Source of the DNA: Aliivibrio sp. EL58
Lineage (GTDB): Bacteria > Pseudomonadota > Gammaproteobacteria > Enterobacterales > Vibrionaceae
DNA length: 64,000 nucleotides
Direction of reading: 5' to 3'
Assembly: GCF_900312675.1 (NCBI RefSeq)
Contig: NZ_OMPC01000001.1
Coordinates: 851,633 to 915,632 of the forward strand
Shown here: one piece after another, positions 54,720 to 63,955 of the stretch
Position numbering within the stretch: the first letter of the stretch is position 1
Layout: each line of letters begins with the position of its first letter
Notes under the pieces: generated by a model
Told to the model about the DNA's origin: nothing
The model's database searches: none
Seen by the model: only the letters and a program-made list of their open reading frames with translations
Made by a program: the position numbers and the translations under genes

Positions 54720-55668
54720 TGTCCTTTTCTAAGAGGACTTGGGCAGGTACGCCAGAAGGTAAAGAGGCCGCAGATTCAGGTAAATCTACTTCTGCTAAGT
54801 ACATTAAATGAGATCGGTCTTCTTCTGTTAAGGCGTAATATGGCGTAAATGACGGTTCAGAGGAAACCCAACGAACGGTTCCTTTAAATGGAGAGCTAAC
54901 ACCATCCACAGTCACTGAAAATGTTTTCCCTGGGATGAATCCAACACGATAAGAGGCAGGAACGTAAACACGAGCGTAAGGGATACGATTGGCTTGAATA
55001 ACAGCAACAAAACCATTTACAGGAACACGCTCGCCAAGGTTATACGGAAGATTATCTAAAATGCCGTTACGAGTGGCGACGATGGTTAATTCATCCAGTT
55101 TCTGTTGCTGCAATACAACTTCAGCATCCATCGCATCAAGTTCTGCTTTTGCTTGGTCTATATCTTCAGGTCTTGCTCCTGCGGTTAATTTTGAGAATTC
55201 TTCATTAGCTGAGTTTAATGTAGCGCGCGCAGAGTCTCGGGAGGCGAGGGCAGTATCTTTATTGGATTGGCTAGTGAGTTTTTTCTTTACTAGCTCAACC
55301 ATTCGACGGTAATTTTTTTCAGCATCAATAAGCTGTGCTTTTGCTTGGTCTACTTTGGCTTTGGCTGATGCAATATCTTCAGGGCGCTCACCATTGGTTA
55401 AGCGTAATAAATAGGCTTGGGCTTTCGCGGCGTTTGCAATGGCATGGGCAAGGATGGCGTTTTGATTTTTTGTGTCCAATTGGACTAATACGTCACCGAC
55501 TTTGACTTCACTGCCTTCTTTGATAGGTAAAGCTCGGATAATTTCATTTGAAGTCGCGGAGAAAGTGACCCGGTCTCGCTCTAAGGTTCCTAATGCTTCA
55601 TCTCCTTTGTCTGAGCCACAACCTTGTAATAGTGCGACACATAAGAATCCTAAGAATAGCTGTTTCAT
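54706..55668 (-). CDS. HlyD-family membrane-fusion lipoprotein of the ABC exporter
   Basis: A 320-residue periplasmic adaptor. Signal peptide with lipobox LLQGC (Cys ~17), so it is anchored as a lipoprotein. Barrel-lipoyl part (VTFSATSNEIIRALPIKEGSEVKVGDVLVQLD), a long coiled coil with a repeated GERPEDIASAKA/GARPEDIDQAKA pattern, then the second barrel half. AGGAG lies at good spacing before ATG 55668; an earlier ATG at 55686 is not needed. First gene of the three-gene operon. Confidence 0.88.
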   Translation of the reverse strand: MKQLFLGFLCVALLQGCGSDKGDEALGTLERDRVTFSATSNEIIRALPIKEGSEVKVGDVLVQLDTKNQNAILAHAIANAAKAQAYLLRLTNGERPEDIASAKAKVDQAKAQLIDAEKNYRRMVELVKKKLTSQSNKDTALASRDSARATLNSANEEFSKLTAGARPEDIDQAKAELDAMDAEVVLQQQKLDELTIVATRNGILDNLPYNLGERVPVNGFVAVIQANRIPYARVYVPASYRVGFIPGKTFSVTVDGVSSPFKGTVRWVSSEPSFTPYYALTEEDRSHLMYLAEVDLPESAASLPSGVPAQVLLEKDNEND

Positions 55669-56029
55669 CTTTAAATCTCCTGACATTGATTGTTTACTTA
55701 TAGCCTAATCAGGGGATCGTCATAGCTTAAAGTAATATCAATTGCTTATAAGGTATTTAAAGAAACTATACTCAATTAACGAGAAGCGCAAATTATTTAA
55801 TTCAATTTAAAATGCGCTTTCGCTTAATTTAGGTTGATTTAACGGACTTCCTTTCTGCAAATCATCAATATACTGTTATCAGTTTGCGTCTCAAAAAGAT
55901 AATACAGAATTCTTATTTTGATTCTATTTATCTCAATTACATTAAAATACCATTAATATCAATGTTTTAAAAGTTTGGTATGGGTTGTGCTTTTCTTCAT
56001 TATACGCTAGGTATAAATGAGGGAATATT
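55669..56029. other. 361-bp divergent promoter region, no gene
   Basis: Very AT-rich sequence between the ABC operon and the LruC protein. An imperfect dyad (GCGCAAATT ... AATGCGC) lies around 55788-55817. No convincing small frame is seen. Confidence 0.5.
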
Positions 56030-58174
56030 ATGAAAAAAAGCAGATTACTTTCTTGTATCGCTACATTAAGTCTTACTGTTGGAGTCAGTGGACAAGTGGA
56101 AGCTGCAATTCCATTTGCTTCCTGTCCAGGACAAGCATTTATGATACAAAACCCTTCTGGAACTCCGGTAGCTTATGGCATTAATTTGGATGTAGGTAGC
56201 TATAGCACTTTATCTTGGGAAGTTGGAAGCGGAAAAATTAATGCTATTGGATATAGCGTTCATGATGATTATATTTATGGGTGGGATTATGGAGCGAAAA
56301 CCTTAACTAAAATTGGTTCCGATTTCGTATCAACGCCATTATCGGTCTCTAACCTAAATGTTGGGCCTACTTCAATTTATGTTGGTGATGTATCGACCAT
56401 TGAAAATGCTTGGTATGGCTACAGAGTTAATCAAGGACTTTTTAGAATTGGCTTGGATGACTTGATTATGACTAAAGTTGCCAACTCTGGCACTATTGGC
56501 AATATTCGTATACTTGATATGGCTTTTCATCCAGATGATGGACTTATCTACAGTGTTGATAATTCTGGATATCTTTATAGAATTGATCCAAATACAGGGT
56601 TAAGTACCCAATTAAACAAAGTTATCAGCAGTGATAATGTTGGTCATAGTTTAGCTTTTGGTGCTCAATATTTTGATGTCGATGGTAATCTTTATCTCAG
56701 TAATAATGGGAATGGGTATATCTATCTTATTAATATTGATGATGTAAATTCAACTTCAGCCTTTTTTGCTTATGGACCATCGAGTAATTCAAATGATGGT
56801 GCTCGCTGTGCATTTGCTGCGGTGGGACAAAATGATAATAGCGATTACGGGGATGCTCCCGATACTTACGGTACTTTATATGATTCATTTGGTGCTCGTC
56901 ATGGTATTTCTGATTTAAAATTGGGTCCTATCGTTGATGGAGAAAGTGAAGCTTATGTGTACCCGCTTTCAGATGACACATCAGATTCAAGTAATGATGA
57001 TGATGGTATTTCATTTCCTGTACCACTTGAAATTAAGGAAACAAGCTTCATTTATGCCGATGTTGAAGGTGCAGAGGGAGAAGGGGTACTTAGTGCTTGG
57101 ATTGATTGGGACCAAGACGGGGTGTTTAATGATGATGAAATGATCCTTAACAGTGAATGGGTAGATGATGGCCAGAATCAACTCTATTTTGAAGTACCAA
57201 GCTGGGCTCTAGCAGGAGATACTTGGGCTCGTTTTCGTTTAAGCCATACTTATGATGTTGGTCCAAATGGTGGGGTAAGTGCAGGTGAAGTTGAAGATTA
57301 TCAAGTTACTGTTACAGACCAAGGTGTATCCGTTGAGCTTTACCCTGTAGGATCTGACTACACCACTTTCGCTTATGAAGATCAATTTCCTAAAGTCGGT
57401 GACTACGATATGAATGACGTCCTTATGAACGTCAAGTACACTGAATTTAGTCATAATAACCAAGTGATTCAACTTAAAATTGAAGGGCAAGTTGCAGCTC
57501 TTGGCGGTACTTATCACTCTGGTTTTGCTATTCGTTTGCCTAATATCAGCCCAGATAAAATAAAGGCTGATTCAGTTAAATTATTCATTGATGGAGAATT
57601 ACAAAATACAACAGTGTTAGAGAGTGGCACTTTAGATGCCGTTTTGATTATTCATGAAGATCTTTGGTCTCTTACCGAGTCCGGTGAGGCTGACGGTTGT
57701 AATATGTTCCGAACTGAACCCGGTTGTGGGACTCAATATCGTCCTAGTTGGTCACTTACCGTCCCGTTTGAATCACCTATTTCTCAAGGACAAATGCCTG
57801 CTTTACCTTACGACCCATTCATTTTTGCGACTCCAGGTTATTACTACGGGGAGAATGGCTTACAAGTGAGTGGTGGCCATCCTGGACGTAATTTAGAAGT
57901 ACACCTGAAAAACAAAAAACCGACCTCTAAGTTTGATTATCGCTATATTGGTCGAAGTGATGATGCAACCAATACCGCGAACAGCACTTACTTCCAGACA
58001 GATAACGGGCTTCCATGGGCAATTGAAATTCCGCTTAATTGGGAGCATCCAAATGAGTCAGTCAGCATTCTTGAAGCGTATCCTCAATTTGCAGGTTTTT
58101 CTCAGGATGCAACAGGACAAACAGCTGCAGATTGGTATACCACGCCTAGCGCTGGAAAAACTTATATAGATTAA
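56030..58174 (+). CDS. LruC-domain secreted/surface protein
   Basis: A 714-residue exported protein with signal peptide (MKKSRLLSCIATLSLTVGVSGQVEA). Residues ~30-270 resemble a beta-propeller-like region with repeated N/D/Y-rich strands (DUF6923-like). A short GEVEDYQVTV segment near residue 420 is typical of the GEVED motif family. From ~445 the LruC domain follows (YEDQFPKVGDYDMNDVLMNVKYTEFS). Cysteines are few. Such proteins occur on bacterial surfaces, function unknown. A small lipoprotein gene follows 11 bp later. Confidence 0.82.
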   Translation: MKKSRLLSCIATLSLTVGVSGQVEAAIPFASCPGQAFMIQNPSGTPVAYGINLDVGSYSTLSWEVGSGKINAIGYSVHDDYIYGWDYGAKTLTKIGSDFVSTPLSVSNLNVGPTSIYVGDVSTIENAWYGYRVNQGLFRIGLDDLIMTKVANSGTIGNIRILDMAFHPDDGLIYSVDNSGYLYRIDPNTGLSTQLNKVISSDNVGHSLAFGAQYFDVDGNLYLSNNGNGYIYLINIDDVNSTSAFFAYGPSSNSNDGARCAFAAVGQNDNSDYGDAPDTYGTLYDSFGARHGISDLKLGPIVDGESEAYVYPLSDDTSDSSNDDDGISFPVPLEIKETSFIYADVEGAEGEGVLSAWIDWDQDGVFNDDEMILNSEWVDDGQNQLYFEVPSWALAGDTWARFRLSHTYDVGPNGGVSAGEVEDYQVTVTDQGVSVELYPVGSDYTTFAYEDQFPKVGDYDMNDVLMNVKYTEFSHNNQVIQLKIEGQVAALGGTYHSGFAIRLPNISPDKIKADSVKLFIDGELQNTTVLESGTLDAVLIIHEDLWSLTESGEADGCNMFRTEPGCGTQYRPSWSLTVPFESPISQGQMPALPYDPFIFATPGYYYGENGLQVSGGHPGRNLEVHLKNKKPTSKFDYRYIGRSDDATNTANSTYFQTDNGLPWAIEIPLNWEHPNESVSILEAYPQFAGFSQDATGQTAADWYTTPSAGKTYID

Positions 58175-58185
58175 GGAAATATTTT

Positions 58186-58650
58186 ATGAATAGTATCGTG
58201 AATAAAATGTATTTATTACTTTTTGCTGCTAGTTTTAGTCTACTCACTGCTTGTAATAGTGATAGTTCTGGTGGCTCAAATGATTCAGGTACAGGGTCAT
58301 CTGTGAGCCCTCAATTATCGGTTTTAGATTTAAAAATTAGTGCTGAGAATAGCCTTAGTTCGGTATATAGCGTTGATATTGATGTTGATATTTCAGAGCG
58401 TTCCACTAAGCGTGCATTTATTTCTATTTGTGATAATAGTCAAGCACAAGGTGATTTATCTAAAGTAGATTTTGATATGTGTTTACTTAAAGGTCGCTTA
58501 GAGCAAGGTGTTGGTAAATTTGACCTTCGTGTTGCGAATCATTGTGAAGAGTTAATTACCATCATATGGATCATGGAAAAAGATAGGGAGCCTCTTATCT
58601 ATACTTTGTCGCATAATAATCAAAAAGAAAATTATTGGTTAATTAATTAA
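58186..58650 (+). CDS. Small lipoprotein paired with the LruC protein
   Basis: A 154-residue lipoprotein: signal peptide with lipobox SLLTAC (Cys ~24) followed by a flexible Ser/Gly-rich stretch (NSDSSGGSNDSGTGSS). The rest is beta-rich with cysteine residues in ISICDNSQ, DMCLLKG and NHCEELI. It is 11 bp after the LruC gene in the same direction, so probably cotranscribed. No family recognised. Confidence 0.75.
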   Translation: MNSIVNKMYLLLFAASFSLLTACNSDSSGGSNDSGTGSSVSPQLSVLDLKISAENSLSSVYSVDIDVDISERSTKRAFISICDNSQAQGDLSKVDFDMCLLKGRLEQGVGKFDLRVANHCEELITIIWIMEKDREPLIYTLSHNNQKENYWLIN

Positions 58651-58668
58651 GAGTATAAATAATGCGAT

Positions 58669-58699
58669 TGACAAACCGCCTTAGTAAAGGCGGTTGTCA
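58669..58699. terminator. Bidirectional hairpin between convergent genes
   Basis: TGACAAACCGCCTT pairs with AAGGCGGTTGTCA, one bulged A, loop of four. It separates the lipoprotein gene from the convergent LRR-kinase gene. Confidence 0.7.
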
Positions 58700-58702
58700 T
58701 AT

Positions 58703-59893
58703 TTATTTAGTGCAAATATTCATTAAATCATCGACAAAGTGATTCAATGCACGCTCTTCAATGGCTCTAACTTTCTGTTGCTGACTCTCACTTAGCATGT
58801 GGTACATACTCGCGGCACCAAAGTCGCCAAAGATAATGTTCGCATCTGCATCAAATAAGGTGTTATGCGCATACAAATCACCATGACACACTTGGTTATC
58901 ATGCAGGTGTTCAAACACATTACGCATTTCAGCGGTCATTTTATTGATGTGCTCTAACGATAAGGTAAACCCTGCAGGGAAAGTATCACGCGTGCAGCTT
59001 TCTAAACTTGGTGGTAAACCTAAGTTTTTATAATGTGAAGGGATCAAGTTCATGATCAACGCCAGATGATTGTCTTCATTCACCTGTGCTAATGATTGCA
59101 CCAAACTTGGATGATTGCCGACTTTTAAACACGCTTGTAACTCATCTTCAGGGTAACCATCACTGGTGACTTCGCCTTTAAATACTTTAACTGCAATTTC
59201 TTGTGGAAAATCCATTTGTTCTTTATTCCAACGGGCTTTAGAAATGACACCTGATGCGCCTTGGCCTAATACATTTTCTAATGTGTAGTCTGATGAGGCG
59301 ATACTAGGAACGGATTTCACTTTCACATCAGATTTGCAGAATGGATTACCGGCAAACGCAAACCACGCCAGTTTTGGTAAATTAAGCAGTTGCTCTGGGC
59401 ACTCAATCAATTGGTTTGCTGAAATACGCAGTAATTCCAAGTTATGAAGTTGAGACAAGTTGTTTGGCAGTTCAGTCAGTTTGTTGCCTGCTAATGCCAG
59501 TTTTTGCATTAAGTGGCAGTCACCCAATGAGTTTGGTAATACTTCTACTTGGTTATCGGTTAAGATCAACCAACGTAATTTTGGCGGAAAGGCATCTTCA
59601 GGAATATGCTGAATTTGACACGATTTGAATCCAATCATCTCAAGATTTTGACACTGCACCAGAACATCAGGGAACACAGTAAATGGATTGTTTGATGCAA
59701 AGAAAATCTTCAAGTTAGGTAATTGAGCGATCTCAATCGGTAGCGTAGTTAGTTGATTATTCGATAAATCTAAGATTTCTAATGAATCAGCAAGAGATAA
59801 GATCTCAAGTGGAAACTCTGTTAACCCTTCACTTAATTGTAATCGAGTAATACCTTGTAATTCACCGGATTGTAACTGCGCTAATGTATGCAA
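58703..59893 (-). CDS. Leucine-rich repeat protein fused to a protein-kinase-like domain
   Basis: A 396-residue protein with no signal peptide. Residues ~15-185 hold seven leucine-rich repeats (LEILDLSNNQLTTLPIEI, LRWLILTDNQVEVLPNSL, MQKLALAGNKLTELPNNL, LELLRISANQL). Residues ~203-396 form a kinase-like domain: glycine loop G210-x-G-x-x-G215, lysine K236 in IAVKVFKG, catalytic HGDLYAHN (D339, N344) and DFG (D357-G359). All core residues are present, so it may be active. LRR-kinase fusions are rare in bacteria. Role unknown. Confidence 0.9.
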   Translation of the reverse strand: MHTLAQLQSGELQGITRLQLSEGLTEFPLEILSLADSLEILDLSNNQLTTLPIEIAQLPNLKIFFASNNPFTVFPDVLVQCQNLEMIGFKSCQIQHIPEDAFPPKLRWLILTDNQVEVLPNSLGDCHLMQKLALAGNKLTELPNNLSQLHNLELLRISANQLIECPEQLLNLPKLAWFAFAGNPFCKSDVKVKSVPSIASSDYTLENVLGQGASGVISKARWNKEQMDFPQEIAVKVFKGEVTSDGYPEDELQACLKVGNHPSLVQSLAQVNEDNHLALIMNLIPSHYKNLGLPPSLESCTRDTFPAGFTLSLEHINKMTAEMRNVFEHLHDNQVCHGDLYAHNTLFDADANIIFGDFGAASMYHMLSESQQQKVRAIEERALNHFVDDLMNICTK

Positions 59894-60097
59894 ACTAATC
59901 TACCTATGTTGTTTATATTTTGCCGCTGATTGTACGGTGTTTCAGTATGAAAATCTAATATACCTATTTGGTTATAATGGATATAACGGATGGGTCATTG
60001 GCTCTTGAATTGTCATCACGTATCTTTTGTCCCATTGAAATATATTGTGGATAAGGGAGTAAATGGAACTTACTTCAAATTACGTGGAGAAGTTCAA

Positions 60098-60919
60098 ATG
60101 GCTGTATTAAAAAATAGAGATAAAGTATCAAAAGCAGGGTTGATAATTACAAGTCTATTATTATGTTCTACGAGTGTTTCGGCTCAAGAGTCAAATGACG
60201 ATATACAAGATATGTCAGATCCATTAGCTGTATACACCCAAGCTGGTGCAGGTTATACGGATAAAGGGTTGAACCTAAAAGTTGGACAGACCTACGATAC
60301 AGGTAGTGATACAACGATGGGGATGAATATTATTGAAATTAAAGGCATCGGTGGTGAAGCCGTTGGATGGAATGGGGACGCTCGTTCAGACAACGATGAC
60401 AGTATAGATTCTCTTCGTTTTCGTAATTTTAGTGTCGATTTAACCAATGGCCGTGGTGCTCAGGTTGATGTCGATTGGAACTTTGATAGCAACCAAGGCT
60501 CAGCTTCTTATAGTTTCATACAGGCACTTCCAAAAATGGGACCTGTTAGTTTATATCCTTTAGCAGGATTAGGTTTGGCAGCTGGTGAAGCATACGATCC
60601 TCAGGATAAAGGGGCAGCTCAAGCACAAGACCGTTATGACTTGCATGGGTCTTTTTATGTTGCTGGCCTCTACAGTAAAATTGAAATTACCGATAAGATC
60701 TGGATTAACTATAATCCAATGTATTTAGGTACGATTTCTGGTTCTGAAGAATATAAAGATAATGCTTATGGCATTGATAATGATGCCATTCTAACTCATG
60801 AAGCAGCGATTAGTTACCAAATAACTAAGCGTTCAAATGTTCGTTATTTTGCAAACTGGACAGAAGATACTCATTATTCCGATGGTGACCATAGAATTGA
60901 ATTTAACTATCAATTTTAA
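60098..60919 (+). CDS. Putative outer-membrane beta-barrel-like protein
   Basis: A 273-residue exported protein. The frame is open further upstream, but ATG 60098 follows GGAGAAG and gives a clean signal peptide (AGLIITSLLLCSTSVSAQE). The rest is alternating, aromatic-rich beta strands (VSLYPLAGLGLAAGEA, IWINYNPMYLGTISG, SNVRYFANWTEDTHYSD) and ends in IEFNYQF; a final phenylalanine is typical of outer-membrane proteins. No close family recognised. A terminator follows. Confidence 0.7.
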   Translation: MAVLKNRDKVSKAGLIITSLLLCSTSVSAQESNDDIQDMSDPLAVYTQAGAGYTDKGLNLKVGQTYDTGSDTTMGMNIIEIKGIGGEAVGWNGDARSDNDDSIDSLRFRNFSVDLTNGRGAQVDVDWNFDSNQGSASYSFIQALPKMGPVSLYPLAGLGLAAGEAYDPQDKGAAQAQDRYDLHGSFYVAGLYSKIEITDKIWINYNPMYLGTISGSEEYKDNAYGIDNDAILTHEAAISYQITKRSNVRYFANWTEDTHYSDGDHRIEFNYQF

Positions 60920-60952
60920 AATATTCATCATTTAAAAATTCGATCTTATATC

Positions 60953-60985
60953 ATCCAATGGATTAATTAATTCGTTGGATTTTTT
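60953..60985 (+). terminator. Terminator after the beta-barrel-like gene
   Basis: ATCCAATG (60953-60960) and CGTTGGAT (60973-60980) form the stem, followed by TTTTT. Confidence 0.75.
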
Positions 60986-61014
60986 GCCTTTTAAAAATAA
61001 ATATTGAGTAATTC

Positions 61015-61728
61015 ATGAATCTAAAATCTACATCAATGTACCAAGGTGTATTTCCTATTTTAAGCCTTTTTCTTGTTAATCCTTCTTTTGCTTCTACTGA
61101 AGAAAAGCATCAAGATGATCCAACAAAAATAGTGACAAAATTGGGTTTTGGGTATAACGATGATTTAACTATTTCTGGTTCCATCGGGTTAGATCCGGTG
61201 CGAATGCTAAATATGAGAACCACTGCTGATGGGGATGATTGGCGTCTTGGTGGTTCATGGCTATTACCAATAGGTATTATTAATGTCAATTTTAGCCGTA
61301 CAGAGTATGACCATAGTGCCTATAAAAATAACTACAGTATTGGAACCTTTATACCATTATCCTATTTTGGGGTAGAGCCTATGGGCTGGCAAATTTTCCC
61401 AATGGCTGGTTATGCTTATAACGATGGTGAATTTGCTGTTGAGCAACATAATGAAATGCAATCTGGTGATTATGTCTTGATGTCTAACTCAAATCATAGT
61501 GGCTATTTAGGGGCGTTTGCATTAAAACCACTTACAGATACATGGAGTATTCTCGCTTTTGGTGGAGGGGCTTTAGGTTCTGATGATTACAGCAGTTATT
61601 GGGGAGGCGGTGGCCTTAGCTATAAGATAAATGAACACCAATCTTTTAATTTCTACGGGGTAATTAGTGAAGATGATTTTGGTCACAATGAAAAAGTAGG
61701 CTTGTCTTATACCTATGAGTTTAAGTAG
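61015..61728 (+). CDS. Second putative outer-membrane protein
   Basis: A 237-residue protein with a signal peptide (VFPILSLFLVNPSFAS) and amphipathic beta strands rich in Gly, Tyr and Trp (TKLGFGYNDDLTISGSIGL, WSILAFGGGALGSDDYSSYWGGGGLSY), ending in LSYTYEFK. Similar in style to the preceding gene but not an obvious copy. Overlaps the diguanylate cyclase gene by 14 bp, so they may be translated together. Confidence 0.68.
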   Translation: MNLKSTSMYQGVFPILSLFLVNPSFASTEEKHQDDPTKIVTKLGFGYNDDLTISGSIGLDPVRMLNMRTTADGDDWRLGGSWLLPIGIINVNFSRTEYDHSAYKNNYSIGTFIPLSYFGVEPMGWQIFPMAGYAYNDGEFAVEQHNEMQSGDYVLMSNSNHSGYLGAFALKPLTDTWSILAFGGGALGSDDYSSYWGGGGLSYKINEHQSFNFYGVISEDDFGHNEKVGLSYTYEFK

Positions 61729-62890
61729 CAATTTGAATATGCAGAGCCATTATACTAAACAATTTTCGGATTATGTTAATGTGCATAACCATCAACGTAT
61801 TTTTACTATTTCATTAGTGATTTTATTTATTTCTGTATTTTTAGGATTAACCTTAGATTTGTGGATCTCACGTAGTGCAATTATCGATTCTGAACATGAA
61901 TTGTTTGTATTATATAATACGTTATTAATGGGGATACCAATTATATGTCTATGCGTTGGTTTGGTTTTTAGGTTTTCTTTACCAAGTAATCCTTTGAATA
62001 TAGGTGGTATTTTCTCGTTGAATGCCAGTCTTGCAGCTATACATACCGTCATATTAACCGACGCATTAACCTTTTCTCCTATTAGTATCATCGCTATTAC
62101 ATTAATGGCGAAAATATTTATTCTTAAAACGATATCGTTGATCTTTCTTTTTGGTAGCTATGTTCTCTTTGGCTTTTTAACCATTGTAGAGTTTCATGAT
62201 ACAGAAACCTTAGGCATTCAGTTTTATTTTTTCTTGGTTATGTTATTTATTTGGTTACTTTACCTAGGGTTAGACCATTATAAGAAAGAGAGAAATCAAT
62301 TTGTATATAAGAGAAGGCAAGCTCGGCAATTGAGTCAAATTACACTACAAAGAATGTTGATTGAATCTCATAATATGATTTTAGAACGTAAATCGAATGT
62401 GGATGAGTTAACGGCACTATATAACCGTCGTTTTTTTGAAAAAGCCTACAATGATGAACTTCTTGGTATGAATAGAAGTTGCCGTTCATTAGCGGTGCTA
62501 TTGGTTGATATAGACCATTTTAAAGCGGTTAATGATAGTTTTGGTCATGACCGTGGAGATCAATGTATTCGTCAAATCGCAACAGCTCTTAATCAATGTG
62601 TAACACGAAAAGACGATGTAGTTGCTCGTTATGGTGGCGAAGAGTTTATTGTTTTATTGCCTAATACAGACATTGCTGGTGCCTTGGGGCTTGCCAATCA
62701 TATTAATCAATATATTCGAAGATTAAATCTACAGCACCCATTTATGGAGCATGTCACTGTCAGTATTGGTGGTGCCGTCGCCTCTAATAAAATTACGGAT
62801 AAAAAAGCATTTATCAAAAAGGCTGACGAAAATTTGTATACGGTAAAGCATAACGGACGAGATGGTGCCTGTATTTTGCGTTACTCATGA
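61715..62890 (+). CDS. Membrane diguanylate cyclase (GGDEF)
   Basis: A 391-residue protein. Six hydrophobic segments occupy residues ~25-190 (IFTISLVILFISVFLGLTL ... FYFFLVMLFIWLLYLGL), followed by a GGDEF domain with an active-type GGEEF site (G307-F311 in ARYGGEEFIVL) and the usual DIDHFKAVNDSFGHDRGD region. It would make c-di-GMP. The start may instead be ATG 61739 (MQSHYTKQF). Overlaps the preceding putative outer-membrane gene. Confidence 0.92.
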   Translation: MSLSSNLNMQSHYTKQFSDYVNVHNHQRIFTISLVILFISVFLGLTLDLWISRSAIIDSEHELFVLYNTLLMGIPIICLCVGLVFRFSLPSNPLNIGGIFSLNASLAAIHTVILTDALTFSPISIIAITLMAKIFILKTISLIFLFGSYVLFGFLTIVEFHDTETLGIQFYFFLVMLFIWLLYLGLDHYKKERNQFVYKRRQARQLSQITLQRMLIESHNMILERKSNVDELTALYNRRFFEKAYNDELLGMNRSCRSLAVLLVDIDHFKAVNDSFGHDRGDQCIRQIATALNQCVTRKDDVVARYGGEEFIVLLPNTDIAGALGLANHINQYIRRLNLQHPFMEHVTVSIGGAVASNKITDKKAFIKKADENLYTVKHNGRDGACILRYS

Positions 62891-63813
62891 TTAATGATCT
62901 GTTGGATTAATGTCGTAATTTGCTCTTGTAGCCATTGAAAGTAAGGGTCATTACGGTATTTATAATTACTATATAAAAGAATGTTTCTTGGCTCTATTTT
63001 TGGTAGTCGATCATGGTATATAGGGGTCAAGTTTTGATGAGGTTCTATATATAATTCAGAAACAGGGAAGATAGAATCTGTTTCTGAAACGACTTTTGAG
63101 ATATTTGAAATGACTTCTGAGCTAAACCCTTTTGTAAATGTTCGTCCTTCAAGTTCAAATAATCTTTCGAGTAATCCTTTCCTATCATTCCAGTTGGGTA
63201 AAATGGCTGTTGTGATTGGGTAGTGTGATAAGTCATTAATCGTGATCTTGGATTGCTTGTTTAGAGGGTGTTTATCACTAACATAAGCTTTAAAACGATC
63301 TTTTAGTAAACATGAAGCAACGACCAATTTATTTGGCACGTCTATATCGTAGTGAATCCCCATATAGATTTGATCTGTTTCAATATTCTCTAAGGTGTAT
63401 TTATTCCATAAGTGACAAGAAAAAGTGACTTTAGGTGAGTGTTTAGCCAGTAATAAATAAATTTCTGCCGGTAATGTTTGACCTAGAATTGGATTAATAG
63501 CGAGTGATATATGGCCTTCTTTTTTTGCGGGATCAAATTCTTGCTCGGGTGATAGCGTTTGATAAATTGCATCGAGTAAATCAGGTAATACTTGCGCAAT
63601 TTGTTCACATCGCGGCGTAAGAATGAGTCCTTTGGGAGAGGAAATAAACAGAGCATCATCTAAATTATCGCGTAATTTCCTTAATTGCCGGCTGACAGAT
63701 GGTTGAGCTAGATGTAATCGGTCCGCTGCTTTTGTAACGTTTTTTTCTTCGATCAATACTTTTAGAACTTTAAGTAAATTGAGATCTAATTGTGCTAATT
63801 TTTTAGTGGTCAT
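62881..63813 (-). CDS. LysR-family transcriptional regulator
   Basis: A 310-residue LysR regulator. The HTH is NLLKVLKVLIEEKNVTKAADRLHLAQPSVSRQLRKLR. The frame is open to 63870, but ATG 63813 (MTTKKLAQLDLNLLK) is the natural start. It is convergent with the GGDEF gene, with a 10-bp overlap of ends. The target is not obvious; it could be the gene that ends at 63956. Confidence 0.9.
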   Translation of the reverse strand: MTTKKLAQLDLNLLKVLKVLIEEKNVTKAADRLHLAQPSVSRQLRKLRDNLDDALFISSPKGLILTPRCEQIAQVLPDLLDAIYQTLSPEQEFDPAKKEGHISLAINPILGQTLPAEIYLLLAKHSPKVTFSCHLWNKYTLENIETDQIYMGIHYDIDVPNKLVVASCLLKDRFKAYVSDKHPLNKQSKITINDLSHYPITTAILPNWNDRKGLLERLFELEGRTFTKGFSSEVISNISKVVSETDSIFPVSELYIEPHQNLTPIYHDRLPKIEPRNILLYSNYKYRNDPYFQWLQEQITTLIQQIINHE

Positions 63814-63902
63814 TATGCTCTCTTTATTTTTATTCCTTACATGAACTATAGCTGTTTTCATTAGAGACATAACTTATTTGTTATGGATTAGTGATGAGGA
63901 TA

Positions 63903-63930
63903 ACAAGCAGCATAGAGGGTATGCTGCTTA
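63903..63930. terminator. Hairpin between the LysR gene and the next outer-membrane gene
   Basis: AAGCAGCATA and TATGCTGCTT form a perfect 10-bp stem with a 5-base loop. It lies downstream of the minus-strand gene entering from the right edge, so it could be its terminator, although the T tract is poor. Confidence 0.55.
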
Positions 63931-63955
63931 AATGAGGTTAGATGTTTATGATTGA

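Noticed and set aside
55788-55817. GCGCA/TGCGC dyad in the ABC/LruC intergenic region
   Set aside because: Arms are five bases only, there is no T tract, and the location is not tied to a transcript end. Not called as a terminator or operator.
61792-62091. 99-codon minus-strand frame in the diguanylate cyclase
   Set aside because: It is antisense to the membrane segments of the real gene, and its composition is explained by codons of hydrophobic residues on the other strand.
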